Source: Paraphysomonas bandaiensis
Taxonomy: Eukaryota; Chrysophyceae
DNA length: 64,000 nt
Direction: 5' to 3'
NCBI GenBank assembly: GCA_965644295.1
Contig: CBFFRP010000066.1
Span: 1-64,000 of the forward strand
Below, one piece after another: positions 8,547 through 20,230 of this stretch (positions within the stretch are counted from its first letter, which is position 1; each line of letters starts with the position of its first letter). Both the position numbers and the translations under genes were made by a program. The notes under the pieces are model-generated. The model was given only the letters and a program-made list of their open reading frames with translations, had not been told where the DNA came from and did no database searches.

Positions 8547-11033
8547 TCAATAGCGTGTTACTATAGCCACGTAGATAGGGCATGGGAAATGCCACGTGGT
8601 CACAGTCGTGACAGGTGAGTGTGACTTGTTGTGCAATGACGATATTCTATTCACGGCGTCTATTACTATTTGCGTGGTCACCATCTTCACCCAGTTGGTC
8701 CTACTCACATATTTATTTGTTTTAAGGTTTAAAAATATCCAACTCCCGTTTGCGTTGCCGGATGGGTACAGCGCGATACATGGTTCTGTTCTGGCCTGCT
8801 CCGCGTTATTGCTCTTGACCTTCGGGTCATAGCATTCTACGTAGTCCCCGAAAGCCAGTGACAGTTCCTTTTTATAATTGGGTTTCCGACCAGTCAATGC
8901 CACTCGCGGTGCTACAGTTGTGCCATTGGTGGATGGCCTCCTCAAGTTCATGCGGCTGTTGGCGTATCTCACCAGGTCTCTGACGTTGGCATCTGGTAGG
9001 TTCCATGGTAGCCCTGAATGTACACTGCGTATTGCCTCTTTGAGTCGCCTAATCTTCGCGTCGATCTTGTCCAGGTGATCTCCAGCCCCTGCCACGTCAA
9101 TCTCCATCCCTGTGATCTTGCCTCTCAGGGCCTTGAATCCCGGCTGAGGGTCCAGGTAGGTAACTGTCGGTATGTACCCGTAGCTTCTTAACAGGTTTAC
9201 TTGTTCCTGTAGGGCCAATCCCAACTGATCCGTTGTTTCGTTTTCGAGTGAAGTAACGATGGTTAGTCCCAATGGTTCCGCTAGTGTGAGCATGAACGAT
9301 TGCTGTCTCACACTGAAGATGTCTGTGTACAGCCTTTGCTCCTTCTGCTGTTCTGCCTTCAGTTCCGGATCCGCGTATTGCCGGCTGACTTTCTTATTCG
9401 TCTGCTTGCCTCTCACCGCTTCGAACGGTCTCCCATATATGTCAAAAGCTCTTCTGATATCACTCGGGGTAAGTCGCACCCCTGTAACGTTTCCGTCGCT
9501 CACTAGCTGCACAGCATCTCTCTCCGAGTCGAAGCCCGAGTTTCGGATCAGGTCTCGTGCTTCTCGCGCTCTCGCGACTTCTACTTTCGAATATTGGGCT
9601 TCGCGCTCCGCTACAGTCGTTACGTTGACTTTGGCCGTCGCCCAGTCGCGCATGTCGGCCACATACATCTTGTTCTTTCGATAGAAAGTCAAATCACTGT
9701 CAGGTAAGTGGACAGTGAAAGACTCTCCCTGCCTATATGTCACTTCATATATGTCTTCTACGTCCGCCTGACATAGCACGCTTGCCCTTAGCTCATCTGC
9801 TGTCTTACAGGTGAAGAATTGGTCTAGCTCGCCTACATTCGGTAGTTCCAGTGCGTGTCCCGATAATCCCGCCACGGTGCATCCTTTGGACGCCGGTCTT
9901 ACATTGTTCAGTAGTCTTGGGTGTACTACCGAGACATCCGCCTGGTTGTCGAGTAATACTTCGTACCATTGGAATGGCTCGCTTCCTGACGTGAAGGCGT
10001 TCAACATTGTTGTCGTGCAGTGCTTGTTTTCTGATTCTTGGCTACTGTCTGGGCATTCGTTCATTCTGTGGCCTGGCTCACCGCAGCCCCAACATATGAG
10101 CTGCCTTTTTTTCTGACCACGTTTGCTGTTGTGCGACTTCGTGTCGTTCCCTTGTTGCTGCTCTGGTGTATCATCGCTATCTGCTGATTTCTTGCCTTTG
10201 TCAGACTTCGATTTGCTCACGAATGCGGATCCGCCGCCTGCTCTCGTTGCTCTCTTCGGCGTTAGATATTTTGATGCTTTAGTATATATTTCATTTACAT
10301 GCGTAGGTGCTGTTTGCGTTCCCATTGTTAGATCGTTGAGGTAGCTAGTTTTGAACTCGCCATATCTCGTGTCGTCCAGCCCTTCGAAGAAATCCATCGC
10401 GATGTCCTCTTCATTCATTTCCGCGTTGTTCATGTCTTTGTAGGCTTCTAATAGATGATCAAACCTCTCCTTATAAGTAACTATACTCTCATATGCTCCC
10501 TGTTTAGCGTCTTTGTACCTTTTCCTCGCTTCTGCTCGTACCACTGTACTTACGCTGGAGTTAGTGGATACTTTGTGGGTTTGTTTGATAGCCAGCCATA
10601 GTAGTAGAGGATCCTTAGTCCTGTTCATGAGCTCGTATTCATCTAATAGCTTGACTGCATCCATTGATTCGTGGCTCAGATGGTCTACCATGAATGAGTA
10701 GAATGCCGATCTATCGTTCCGCATCTTGTCTATTAATCTCCCTCTGGTCTTGGTCTTGTCCTTCATCAAGTCGAGGTTGACTCCATAGGGGTCGTCTTCC
10801 AAATCAAAATCCTCTGGGTTTATCGCATCGGGCTCATAATATTTGTCCAGCTCTACTAGGCGTGCAAGATCACCGTACTTTTGCATGCCCACCACTACAA
10901 GCCTCTGTTTGAATGTGGCGAAGTTCGAGTTGGCACCGTATCTTAAAGTCGGTACATGTTCTGGTCTATCGGTGCTCGGTTTCTTGCCGAATCTTGCAAA
11001 TCTTGTTGGCTTGTCGTTCGTTGTCTTCTTCAT
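8547..11033 (-). mobile_element. Ty1/copia-type Gag-protease-integrase ORF lacking reverse transcriptase
   Basis: An 828-codon ORF starts at ATG 11033. It has a copia-like capsid region (about residues 1-260), a CCHC knuckle CWGCGEPGHRMNEC near 315, a protease-like segment LLDNQADVSVVHP near 365 and a pre-integrase segment DIYGRPFEAVRGKQTNKK. An integrase core follows (YTDIFSVRQQSF; TYLDPQPGF; KIDAKIRRLKEAIRSV), then the VHSGLPW...NLRRPS region. Gag-PR-INT before RT is the Ty1/copia order. The ORF ends about 25 codons after the segment that normally precedes RT; no RT or RNase H follows, so the copy is 3'-truncated. The protease has DNQA where D(S/T)G is usual, and the third integrase acid appears to be Asp instead of Glu. 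No flanking LTR was recognised. Confidence 0.85.
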
Positions 11034-11899
11034 AATTTCCTCTTACGCAGAGAAAAATACGGTACTCGGTCGAATGTTACGGATGTTACAAATCAATAAA
11101 CGGACGGAATACCCCCGTTGCTTTCACACAGTCTACACTACAGGTAGTCAAAGCAAGGTTCTCTTTATAGTTACTACAGAACTTCTCAGTAAGAGGAAAT
11201 TATGCCTCTATTCTACAGCCGTACACTACACACTGCATAATATAACACCATACACCTCTATGTGCCCTATGCATATCTTATACAGTCACTTCAAGTACTA
11301 AACTGAAAAGAACATCCTCTTATTTCTCTACGGTATGTATGTACATGTATTGTGTAGATGTAGATATTGTTGAATTCCATTGTACAATTGAATACGTAGT
11401 AATACTGTTACCTCAATCACCTACAAATGGAATATTCCATAAGGGTGAGGGGGAAAACCATATATATAAATACCAGATATTTATGAAGAAAGCATATGTT
11501 TTTCTCGGGACATGTGCTTTCGTCAACTTGGCAAAGAGTTTCTTGAAGAAAATAACCAAAAATTTGTGTGGACTTCAACTGCATCATCACTGGATCCAAA
11601 AACTTCAATATTCATATCTTCATGTCATAAAAATCTATGGTTTCTATATGTATTTGAATATTATATGGATCTTTTCATAGGGTTACATCATGTGTATGTG
11701 TCATATGTATCACATATACATGCATTAGTCACTTTACATAACTTTATATAGCTTTAAATAGCTTTGAACAAGAGTTAGTGGAGTAATAGAAGTCTTCTTG
11801 TAAGAACTATCATCAATTCATTGCATTGTTTGCATATTAATTGATTGATATTATATACATTCTATCGACTCACCACAGCCGTACATTACCTTTAAAAAT
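11034..11899. other. Intergenic region upstream of the channel fusion gene
   Basis: The first about 300 bp probably belong to the copia leader. Overlapping ORFs of 79 and 113 codons at 11.3-11.75 kb are rich in Tyr, His and Phe with no recognisable motif; I do not call them genes. AT-rich sequence before 11900 may hold the promoter. Confidence 0.4.
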
Positions 11900-14820
11900 A
11901 TGGAAATGGTTGCACAACCAGTTGATCCAGAGGTATGTCTATCAAGCGACATTACTGTTGAAACAGATACGACATCATTGGAGTCACTTATTGATAAGTA
12001 TCCTGTGATTGTATTCTCTAAATCTACGTGTCCATTCTGCATTGAGCTGAAGCGCATGTTATCTACTTATGGAGTACATTATCAATGTGTTGAACTTGAT
12101 CAAACAAATAAAATGAAAGAATATCAATTGGAATTGAAAGATAAATATGGGATAAGTACGGTACCTGCTTTGTTTGTGGATAAGAAATTGGTTGGTGGCT
12201 GTACAGCAGCCAAGGAACTGGAGTTTAAGGGTGATTTTCAAAACCTGATTACTAAACATGTCACTAAGGACATTCCGCATGAGACCCGTGTATCTCGATT
12301 TAACTTTTTTTACTTTCCCGAATCAGTAAACAAAAATGCTGTGCGTGTTTCGGGATTGCTCTCAATGATCTATGCCATTCTCTGTGTTGGTTTTTACAAT
12401 CGACGCGAAACAAAATGGTTTGTATTGGCTATAGCAATAGACTACTTTCTTCGGATTATTTTTGGTGGAAATGGTGCCCCGATAGGTATGATAGCCAATG
12501 TAATTGTTGCTCCTTTCCCCCCTGTCTTCTCAGCCGGCCCCCCAAAACAATTTGCGGCGTGCTGTGGATGGTTCATGACTGCTCTTTCAGCAGCCTTGTA
12601 CTTAAGTGGCCAGCAACTAGGAGGGGTAATTATGATTGCAATGCTGATTCCACCAGCTGGAATGGAAGGAATTCTTGACTTTTGTTTGGTGGGGTTATTA
12701 CTTCTATTGTAAATGTCATAGTAATCGTATTATTCTCAGGGATGTTGGATGTTCGGGATGGCCATCAAATTCAAGATCGTACCTCCATCTATCTACCGCC
12801 CCTTTCTTAATTATTACCCGGCGAAAAAATGGGCCTACGATTTTGCGAACATTCCTAACAATTCATTAGAGCATGTAGAAAGTACTCATGTATTGCTTCC
12901 CGGTCAGACTCAGGAGACTCCAGTGGATTTAATTCGTAAAGATCGCGTGGAGACGGAGTACAAGAACCAGGATGCCAGCATCCGACACGTGACAGTGGAT
13001 TACTATGCTTTTCCTTTGGCTGTGTCGGCCTTGGCTCTTGTCTTTAAGACCACTGCTGATGGAGGAAGATCTCCTTCAGGAGATATTGTGGCTCAGTGGG
13101 GAACAAAGAAGATATTCCAGGCCTTAGGCATCGCTTCTGGAATTGTGTTCGGCTTAATCACACTTGCCTATTTATTCAAGGCCGTAATGTGGTTTAAAAA
13201 AATTCGTAAGGAGTGGATTCATCCCGTGTACGGAAATTTCTTCAGCGCAATCACTATGTGTTTGACAATATTCGGAGTACTTTTGTTTGACGAGGCCCTA
13301 AGATTTGGTATTGCACTTATCTGGATTGGAGCTGTTGGACAGATGACTATCACTGTAGTTCGAGTGTCCGAACTAATATACGACCGAGTCTCTAATGAAT
13401 TCATAACCCCTGCGTTGATGATGGCACCCGTTGGGAATTTTCTTTCGGCTTTAGCCCTTGCCTTGTATCCAATTCAAGATGGGGCAAAGCTTGACGATGT
13501 GAACTACGTATTTATTGCTCGTCTGTGGTTTGCAGTAGCAGCTGTATTTACAGTGGTGCTATTCACATTGACGCTTCATAAGTCTATTGTTGACCCTCAT
13601 GTCGACCCTCGCATGAGGTCTATGAATTGGATATGGATGGCTACTTTTTCTCTTGCCGGACCTGCGTACCTTGCTGTTTCTGACCATTCATTTTTTATTC
13701 AAATTGCTGTCGCCAGGGGGGTCCTTTATCAGAGCATGTGGTTGTTTGCTGTATTTTTGTTTGCCGTCAATAGCATTGGGTGGATTCGAGGGTTTTATTC
13801 TTGGGTGGAGGATAGGTCTATTTGGACCATAGGATTTTCGTGTTCCGCTCTTGCTTATAGTACCATACAGTACTATATGATTGTGGACGATTTCTTCACG
13901 CGTACTGTAGCAATTATCGCGATTGCTATTGCTTCTGTGACGGTTGCAGTCTGCTTCCTGTATACATCAATGTGGGCAGTCAATTTGTCTCTATTTAAGC
14001 CGCGAAACAAATGGGGTCCAGTCAGTTTCATGAAGCTCACTCATGAGGTGTTTCGATTTGCTCTGCCTAATTTACAGAAGAACTTGTCCACTCTTTCGTC
14101 TGCAGGCAATCCTATTGCTATTGAAAACTTTATCGCTGAATTGGAGCAGTTTTTCGTGGTATATGGCGAACACGCACAGCATGAGGACTCTATTTTGTTT
14201 CCATCCCTACGACGCTTCCATCCAGGGCTGAATCCCGATATGGATTCAGAGCATGAACTGGGGCACACTCTTGTCAACGACATGAAGGCTGCAATGATGT
14301 CATACAAGAATGATGGTACTGCTGAAAATTTACTGTCTGTACTTCAATTGAAGCTGCCGGAGTTTATCAATCATACTCTTGAACATGCAAGGAACGAAGA
14401 ATCTACCATAACTGTCGTTGCTCGGAAGTACCTCACATTAGATCAGCAGAAAGAAATTACAAATCGTGTTTGGGAGTCGACCCCAACTGAGAGTTGGTAT
14501 CGTGTCATCCCATATGTACTTACGAATCTGCCTGTACCGATGTGGAAGGTACGGTAAATGGTAACCATATTATGTACTGGTCAATATTATTCGCAGTTAT
14601 GCCGTGCTTCTATTGTATTGTACTAATTATTTATATTAATATTACGCTTGTTATTTAGATCCGCTATTTGAAGACTTTTATTTGGGCGAACCCTGATCGC
14701 GCCCAAGAGATTGGAATCCTTTGTTATCGAACATTGAATTCCCTTGATTGGAGTTTTGTCTCCAAGGAGCTACCAGAGATTGTGCCGCGTGGATTACCGG
14801 GATGGAGACGCGTGTACTAA
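11900..14820 (+). CDS. Glutaredoxin-DUF4395-SLAC1/TDT channel-hemerythrin fusion protein
   Basis: Three phase-0 exons: 11900-12688, 12740-14548, 14659-14820 (introns 51 and 110 nt), giving 919 residues. Residues about 30-115 are a glutaredoxin with CPFC at 44-47, a TVPALF cis-proline region and a following GG. A DUF4395-like membrane segment follows; its hallmark FCLGCWMFG is created only by splicing exon 1 to exon 2, strongly supporting the intron. The middle has about ten hydrophobic spans of the TDT/SLAC1 family (anion or C4-dicarboxylate transport). Then comes a hemerythrin HHE-like domain (EHAQHEDSILF; NHTLEHARNEE), and exon 3 adds the tail RAQEIG...LPEIVPRGLPGW that I associate with such HHE proteins. 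Likely an integral membrane anion transporter with attached redox and metal or oxygen sensing modules. Substrate and membrane are unknown. Confidence 0.85.
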
Positions 14821-15440
14821 AAGGAAGCTATCCTGCTTGGATTTGCTGAATTTAAGCGGCAATGTTTAGTCTCTTATATTTTATACTGATGCTTAAGGAT
14901 ACATCAAAAGTTTCCTGTACTTTCAGCCAAGCGTATTTCCTATAATAATTCAGTTCTTCAAGGTGTTGAGTTTTCCTTATTTATAAGCAATTAGAAGCTC
15001 TAATGTAAGGTATTCGAATTATGGCCGTTAGTTTAAGAATACAGTACATGAAAATTGTAGTTAAAAATTGTAGTACATGAATCACTGATAAGAAATATAT
15101 ACTTTTGATGAAGCGCTGTTAAATGAGAGTTGCAGAGTAAATTCAACAGGATTTTTACTTCTTGTACGAGATTTACACACTTTATAGACTTTATAGCAAG
15201 ATGTGGTTGTAAATCGTAAATGCGAGCAAATTTAGGGTTGCAATAACGCAGGTAAAAGAATCAAGTCAAGGAAAAAATACTGTAAATGTAATTAGTAATT
15301 AGGCCGCGAGAAGATGATATAAAAATACGCAGCTACTATACTATAGTCAAGTTTCACCCACCGCATATTCACTCTATAAATAGTACATTATGTACAAAAC
15401 TGGACCCAAGACAATACTAAGGGTAGTTGATGTGCTGTAT
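14821..15440. other. Intergenic, with a degenerate copy of a dispersed repeat
   Basis: At about 14955-15060 the GTGTTGAGTTTT...AAGGTATTSGAATTATG module is seen, which recurs better preserved at 19497-19560 and about 51705. No ORF is supported. Confidence 0.45.
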
Positions 15441-16996
15441 TTATAACGAGCGGAAAAAGTGGCGAAGTGTTTCTCCCTCCTCTTGTGGAGTCATGCCCCC
15501 GCCCAAGTGAACCAAATTATCCAGATATATGTAGCACTCTACTGCGCCATCATCTACGCACTCACAATTATCAATTACATCGCTAGCACTACCAAGGACA
15601 GCATCGGTGGACTCGAAACAATAACCGTCACGTCTTCGTTTGATATATTCTTTGTAGTGATAGGAATTCAACAACAGAGATATGCCTGCCCTATACGCCT
15701 CTTGAGCCAGGCACATAGACTCCTTTGGCCCAGATGTACTATCCGTTTTTTCCTCCATACCTAATGCAGAGAGAACAGATCCCCATTTTATCGCAAACGA
15801 GTGGAGGAAAGTAACGTTGTCTGTATGAGCGGAGTCTTGTTGCACTTTCGCATTTTTCGTATTACTAGACAGACAAACGTCACCAGAGGACACACCTCCT
15901 GCTGCTGTTGATACAAAAGTTTGAACTGTAAAAATTGCATATCAATATCAGTCGTACCGGCAACGCGCTCAGCAGCTGACAATAATTTAGCAAGGAGGTA
16001 CTTCATTAAATGCGGTAAGTAGCAATTCCTTAGGATAAATATTATTTTGAAATATCGAGCAGTATCAATATGGCATACACACATATATAGCTATACATAT
16101 TATTCGTCAACAAATTATATGACTTGCTTACATGTCGGAAATAAGGTACTCCAATTCATACCAAAGCATCTCATCAGTGGGAAACAATCCACAGAAGAAA
16201 CGCTTTGGCTTACCAGCGTTGATGGACAATATTGCCCGGAAAAATCCAACCTGATACAACATAAGTACATCATCCCGGTAAACCAAGGTGCATATTCAGT
16301 ACTCGCACTCATAACGACAAAACAAGCCCACAAGGTCACACCACACCCAATCTATACTCACTAATCGGAGACACTCACCTGCTCGTCATAAGTAGCTTGG
16401 TCTTTGAAATGATACATGTGCTTGATATCATGCACCAAAAACTCAAATGGATCTCTGCTATGCAACTGGTCTCCAGCCATATACTGTAGTTTGGCAACAT
16501 GGCAGGTAGACAGTTGTTCAACAGATGTAAACATAGTCACCACACGATTGCCATCTGCTTGCATTCGAAGAACTTCCATAGGAGTCGGTATTTCTGTCAT
16601 AAGAATTACTGGCATATTCCCTTGAGCCCATTGAACAATTACACGATTAACAAAATCATTGGTATTCTTTTTAATTCCTAATAAACGACACTTGTTATAT
16701 ATACAGGCTATCGTGGGGTCCGTTTGTCCCAATTTCTTCTGAATATAATTAATGGATATAAGAGATTCTAAACCAGGTATCTCTGAACATCTAGATGATT
16801 GATCATTGGCTTCTAAATCATTTGAAATAGGAGGGTTTATATATGAAGATATCCATTTATTGCCACGACGTATAGATATATAAGACAATATGAATGAACC
16901 GACTAGATCTATAGCAGAGAGGTGATGAGAGTGATAGAGGGAAAGCCAGTGAGTGAGTATGGGGTGAAGGAGTTTAGCTTCGTCTTGTAGAGTCAT
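15441..16996 (-). CDS. Unrecognised conserved-looking protein, four exons (430 aa)
   Basis: Exons fit at 16996-16379, 16250-16132, 16028-15958 and 15925-15441. Introns are 128, 103 and 32 nt, with GTGAGT, GTAAGC and GTACGA donors. ATG 16996 starts MTLQDEAKLLHPILTHW. The first exon has a segment GTEIP-like MTEIPTPMEVLRMQADGN, then RDPFEFLVHDIKHMYHF, an HD-type His-Asp pair followed by His. Splicing yields EQVGFFRAILSINAGKP...WYELEYLISDMN, then LPHLMKYLLAKLLSAAERV. The protein reads as helical and soluble, with no signal peptide. Perfect frame joining across three introns argues for a real gene. I do not recognise the family with confidence and assign no function. The third intron, 32 nt, is very short and the weakest part of the model. 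Confidence 0.7.
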
Positions 16997-17038
16997 GCGG
17001 TGATAGATATGGAAATATATGGAGAGATATGGACAGTG

Positions 17039-17240
17039 TATGTATGTATGTATGTATGTATGTATGTATGTATGTATGTATGTATGTATGTATGTATGTA
17101 TGTATGTATGTATGTATGTATGTATGTATGTATGTATGTATGTATGTATGTATGTATGTATGTATGTATGTATGTATGTATGTATGTATGTATGTATGTA
17201 TGCATGTATGTATGTATGTATGTATGTATGTATGTATGTA
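17039..17240. repeat. (TATG)n microsatellite, about 50 units
   Basis: About 200 bp of uninterrupted TGTA/TATG units with one imperfection near 17201. It lies just upstream of the 16996 minus-strand start, so it may be in that gene's promoter. Cys/Met/Tyr/Val and His/Thr/Tyr/Ile ORFs across it are artefacts. Confidence 0.98.
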
Positions 17241-17461
17241 GCTATATATTCATGTGTATTGCGTGTTCGTCATATGTGAGTGAGTATGTGACTGTGTATT
17301 TCCATAGCATAGTTATCTCCATATGGAATAGAATCAAACCCACACTATAAAAACAAACTTCACATATCATTACCATCCCCCTCATGATCAATCCTTACTA
17401 TCCTCTGTATCAGCAACCTCTATCATCTATTCATCTCATCGTTCCCATCTTCATACACACT

Positions 17462-17511
17462 TATTAAATATTTTAAATATTTATATATATATATATACTT
17501 ATATATATAAT
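17462..17511 (+). promoter_or_regulatory. AT-rich tract before the Myb-like gene
   Basis: TTAAATATTTTAAATATTTA followed by a TATATA run ends immediately before ATG 17513. It could act as a TATA or initiator region; this rests on position and composition only. Confidence 0.3.
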
Positions 17512-17512
17512 T

Positions 17513-18983
17513 ATGGGAGTTGAAAGTGATTTTAGATCAGCATCTAATAAATCAATGAGTCAAAAACGTTCAGGAGATGTTGCAGGTCTTGGTCCATTAT
17601 GTGAATATCGTACAAAAAAACGTTTTGTATGGCCTGATTCACTTCATAGACATTTTATACGTGCAATATTTAGTGTAGGTTTAATGCATTGTAGTGCTGA
17701 TATTGTTAAAGGCATGTTACCTGATGAGAAATATGATATACAAGCAATTGAAAATTTTCTTCAAAAATTCAGATATTTTAACCACTCTCAAATTAAGGTA
17801 TTGTGTTATATCATATAATTAAGTAAAGTAATATATATGTGTAGAATTTTTTGAAGAAGCCTACCGCCGATAAGTCTACTGTCCCGACTGATGATCCCAC
17901 GAGTGATATAACAGCAATAAATCGATCTATCACCGCTCAAATTGAGTTGATCGAAAAGTATCGTCTGTCTCTTATGAAGCAGATAGCTATTCGTGATGAA
18001 CTTGTGGAGAAGGTACATTGTTTCAAGATTCATATTCTCGATGCTATGATGCACTGCATTGAATTTTTGTGTAGTTTTCTTTCTACTTATGTTTGATCTT
18101 GTTGTGATTGCTACCATATTTTTCTATTGACATCGCTCGCTCATATAATATTGGGCATGGTGCATAGGTCAAGCAGAGCCGGAGTAATGAGTATGCCCGT
18201 GAATGCGCCCGTGAGGGTAATCACTTCCCGTATCCTGTCCAACCAGCCCTTTCGGTCCCTCACATTGCCCCTGCACTCCAGCCGTCTGCTGTTTCAGCTG
18301 TGCCTCCATTCCAGCTTCCTCCCCAGCATTATGAGTCAGTCCAACAGATGCCACCTCGAGAAGTCTTTCAGTCACCCTACCCAGATCCTCATGGGAATGG
18401 ATATACGAACGCTGTTCCGTACATGGAGTCAATAGGTTCTGGTGTACCGGTGACTGGTTTACATCAGCAGCAGCGGGGAATGCTTGATATTCATTCTGTG
18501 CCTTCAGAGCAACTCCCCCATGGCTCTGCTGTGTCGCATCGACAGATGACGAAATCCCGCCCTCATACTCAGCGGTCATCCGAACTGACTATGCTCTCTG
18601 CTATGCGGAAACATATGTCCATGCACCGAGAGCTGCTGCAATTCAATTCTCAGTATGCCGGTCAACCTGTGGTCCATGAATCTAGCAGTCGACATGTCGC
18701 AGAGGCGTCCAATTGTGGCAGTGGCGGTGCTCTTCATCGTGGGGTACCTGATAAGGCGGAATATAACCTGCAACGCACTGGAGACGATTCGGAAAAGATT
18801 CATTCTCTACTTGCTTCTAACTCACAGCACTCAACAGAAGGTGTCCCTCAGAGTTATCACGCGATAGTCAATAGCAATGAAGATTCGAGTGGTTCATTGC
18901 CTGTTATTTCAGGAGGCGCAATGTCTCATCCTGTCCCGACAGATGATGAGATCGATGCCAGCTTGTTCGATTTTTTATATTAA
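17513..18983 (+). CDS. Myb-like (SHAQKYF/GARP-type) DNA-binding protein
   Basis: Exons 17513-17797, 17845-18012 and 18168-18983 (introns 47 and 155 nt, GT-AG) join in frame to 422 residues. Residues about 35-85 match a single Myb/GARP-like repeat: KRFVWPDSLHRHFIRAIFSVG, then a third helix AIENFLQKFRYF, a diverged form of the SHLQKYR box. A coiled-coil-like segment (ITAQIELIEKYRLSLMKQ) follows. A long Pro/Gln/Ser/His-rich region comes next, and the acidic end is DDEIDASLFDFLY, typical of an activation tail. Such proteins are nuclear regulators in plants and stramenopiles. Target genes cannot be inferred here. Confidence 0.8.
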
Positions 18984-20005
18984 TCTCATCAAGCTACTGG
19001 TATGTGTCTCCTGCCAACACTTTGAAGTTAAGTGGTCCTTGCTAACAAGGTAGCAACTGTGCGACTATCAGTGGCTCCCAACTCAAGTATTCAGTAGACT
19101 TTTTTTATATGGGAACATCCGTTTCATTTTGTGCCCCCCCTTGGTCATGTTTCGTGCCAAACTCGTGTACTGTGTACATATGATATATCTGCGGTGGAGT
19201 TTTACTTTTATCACACATAAAAATTTTGATGCGTATTTACACCATAATATCCCGTAATTTCTTTTAAGTAGTAGATTAAAGTTTTATGCAATGATTCTTC
19301 TATAATATATATGTCATTTAAGGTATGCCGTTTGTATGAATCAGGTGTGCTGGATACACGTAGGTGTTCAAGTTTATTAATTAGAAAATATGTCGCTATT
19401 GTACTGATGTGCTTTGTTAGAGTTGGACATTTCACTGAAGTTAGCTTTGCTCTACACGTAAACCTTAACCTTGCTTTGCTGAACACAATGCACTTTCAAG
19501 TGTTGAGTTTTGCTGTTGGAGCAATTAAAAGCTGTAATATTAAGGTATTGGAATTATGACGGTTTTAGTCGAAAATACAATAGTGGTTAACAGTATTATG
19601 AGAACTAACATGATGGCTACTGTAGCAATGAAACTGAATATTATATATTGATCATACAAGATAGTGACGATGTAAGATCGTACGAGAAATGGTTGGTCGT
19701 AGAGATAACATGAAATTGATGAATGAGAAGAGATATTGATTATAGTTTTATAATAAGATTAATGAGTGAATACACGTCCAGTCAACATACACATGCATGC
19801 GTTTGCTGCAAATTAACGACAAATCTTGAGCATATATAAATTTCACCTAATCTTATAGTTCATTACAGTACACCATCTAGTTCTCATTATTGCTTGCGCA
19901 TGTAACAGAAAAGCAATAACTGTACCCCAATGAATGAACTGATTATTACTCAACAGCCCAATAGTACTCCAGCTACACACTCTACTACTCTAGTCTCTAG
20001 TACCA
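18984..20005. other. Intergenic, repeat-bearing
   Basis: No gene is supported. It contains the first copy of the 180-bp repeat and its upstream module (19497-19793), followed by AT-rich sequence. The ORFs near 19.2-19.5 kb overlap the repeat on both strands and look incidental. Confidence 0.5.
19497..19793 (+). repeat. Dispersed repeat, family A, copy 1 (longest)
   Basis: Begins near TTGAGTTTTGCTGTTGGAGC and runs to CACGTCCAGTCAACATACAC. The 3' 180 bp (19612-19793) recur at 21313-21494 and 21498-21675. The whole unit has a degenerate collinear copy at 51705-51960, and the 5' part recurs at 14955 and, inverted, at about 22045-22095. No coding capacity; likely a non-autonomous element or solo LTR. 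Confidence 0.8.
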
Positions 20006-20230
20006 CTACTTATTACCTGAGACTAGCCGGGAGTCTCTGGAGCTTAAAGCCATTTCTGATGCAATTCTCTTTTTACCACGACTGAGAGCATTGCTCAGTA
20101 AGTCGAGCATATCCACTACCTCACCTGCATAGTCTTCTTTTTCCATTTCAAACACGGTTTCATGCTGTAAATCAGCACATGAATCAACGACGTACTCGGA
20201 CTGAACTTTCACTGCGCATTTCAAATGCTT
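20006..20230 (-). other. Possible orphan exon
   Basis: A minus-strand open segment encodes an acidic helical peptide (FEMEKEDYAGEVVDMLDLLS...ALSRGKKRIASEMALSSRDS). It is preceded by an AG and followed by CAG-GTAATAAGT, so it has exon-like borders. No partner exon that joins in frame was found in 20.2-21.1 kb. It could belong to a decayed gene. Confidence 0.25.

Noticed and set aside
11339-11751. Two overlapping ORFs of 113 and 79 codons upstream of the channel gene
   Set aside because: AT-driven composition, no motif, and no in-frame splice to exon 1.
15788-16084. 98-codon ORF ending in NKTPLIQ as a separate gene
   Set aside because: It reads through the intron of the four-exon gene; its core is exon 3 of that gene.
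16993-17350. ORFs made of Met-Tyr-Val-Cys or Ile-His-Thr-Tyr repeats
   Set aside because: They are translations of the (TATG)n array in every frame, not genes.
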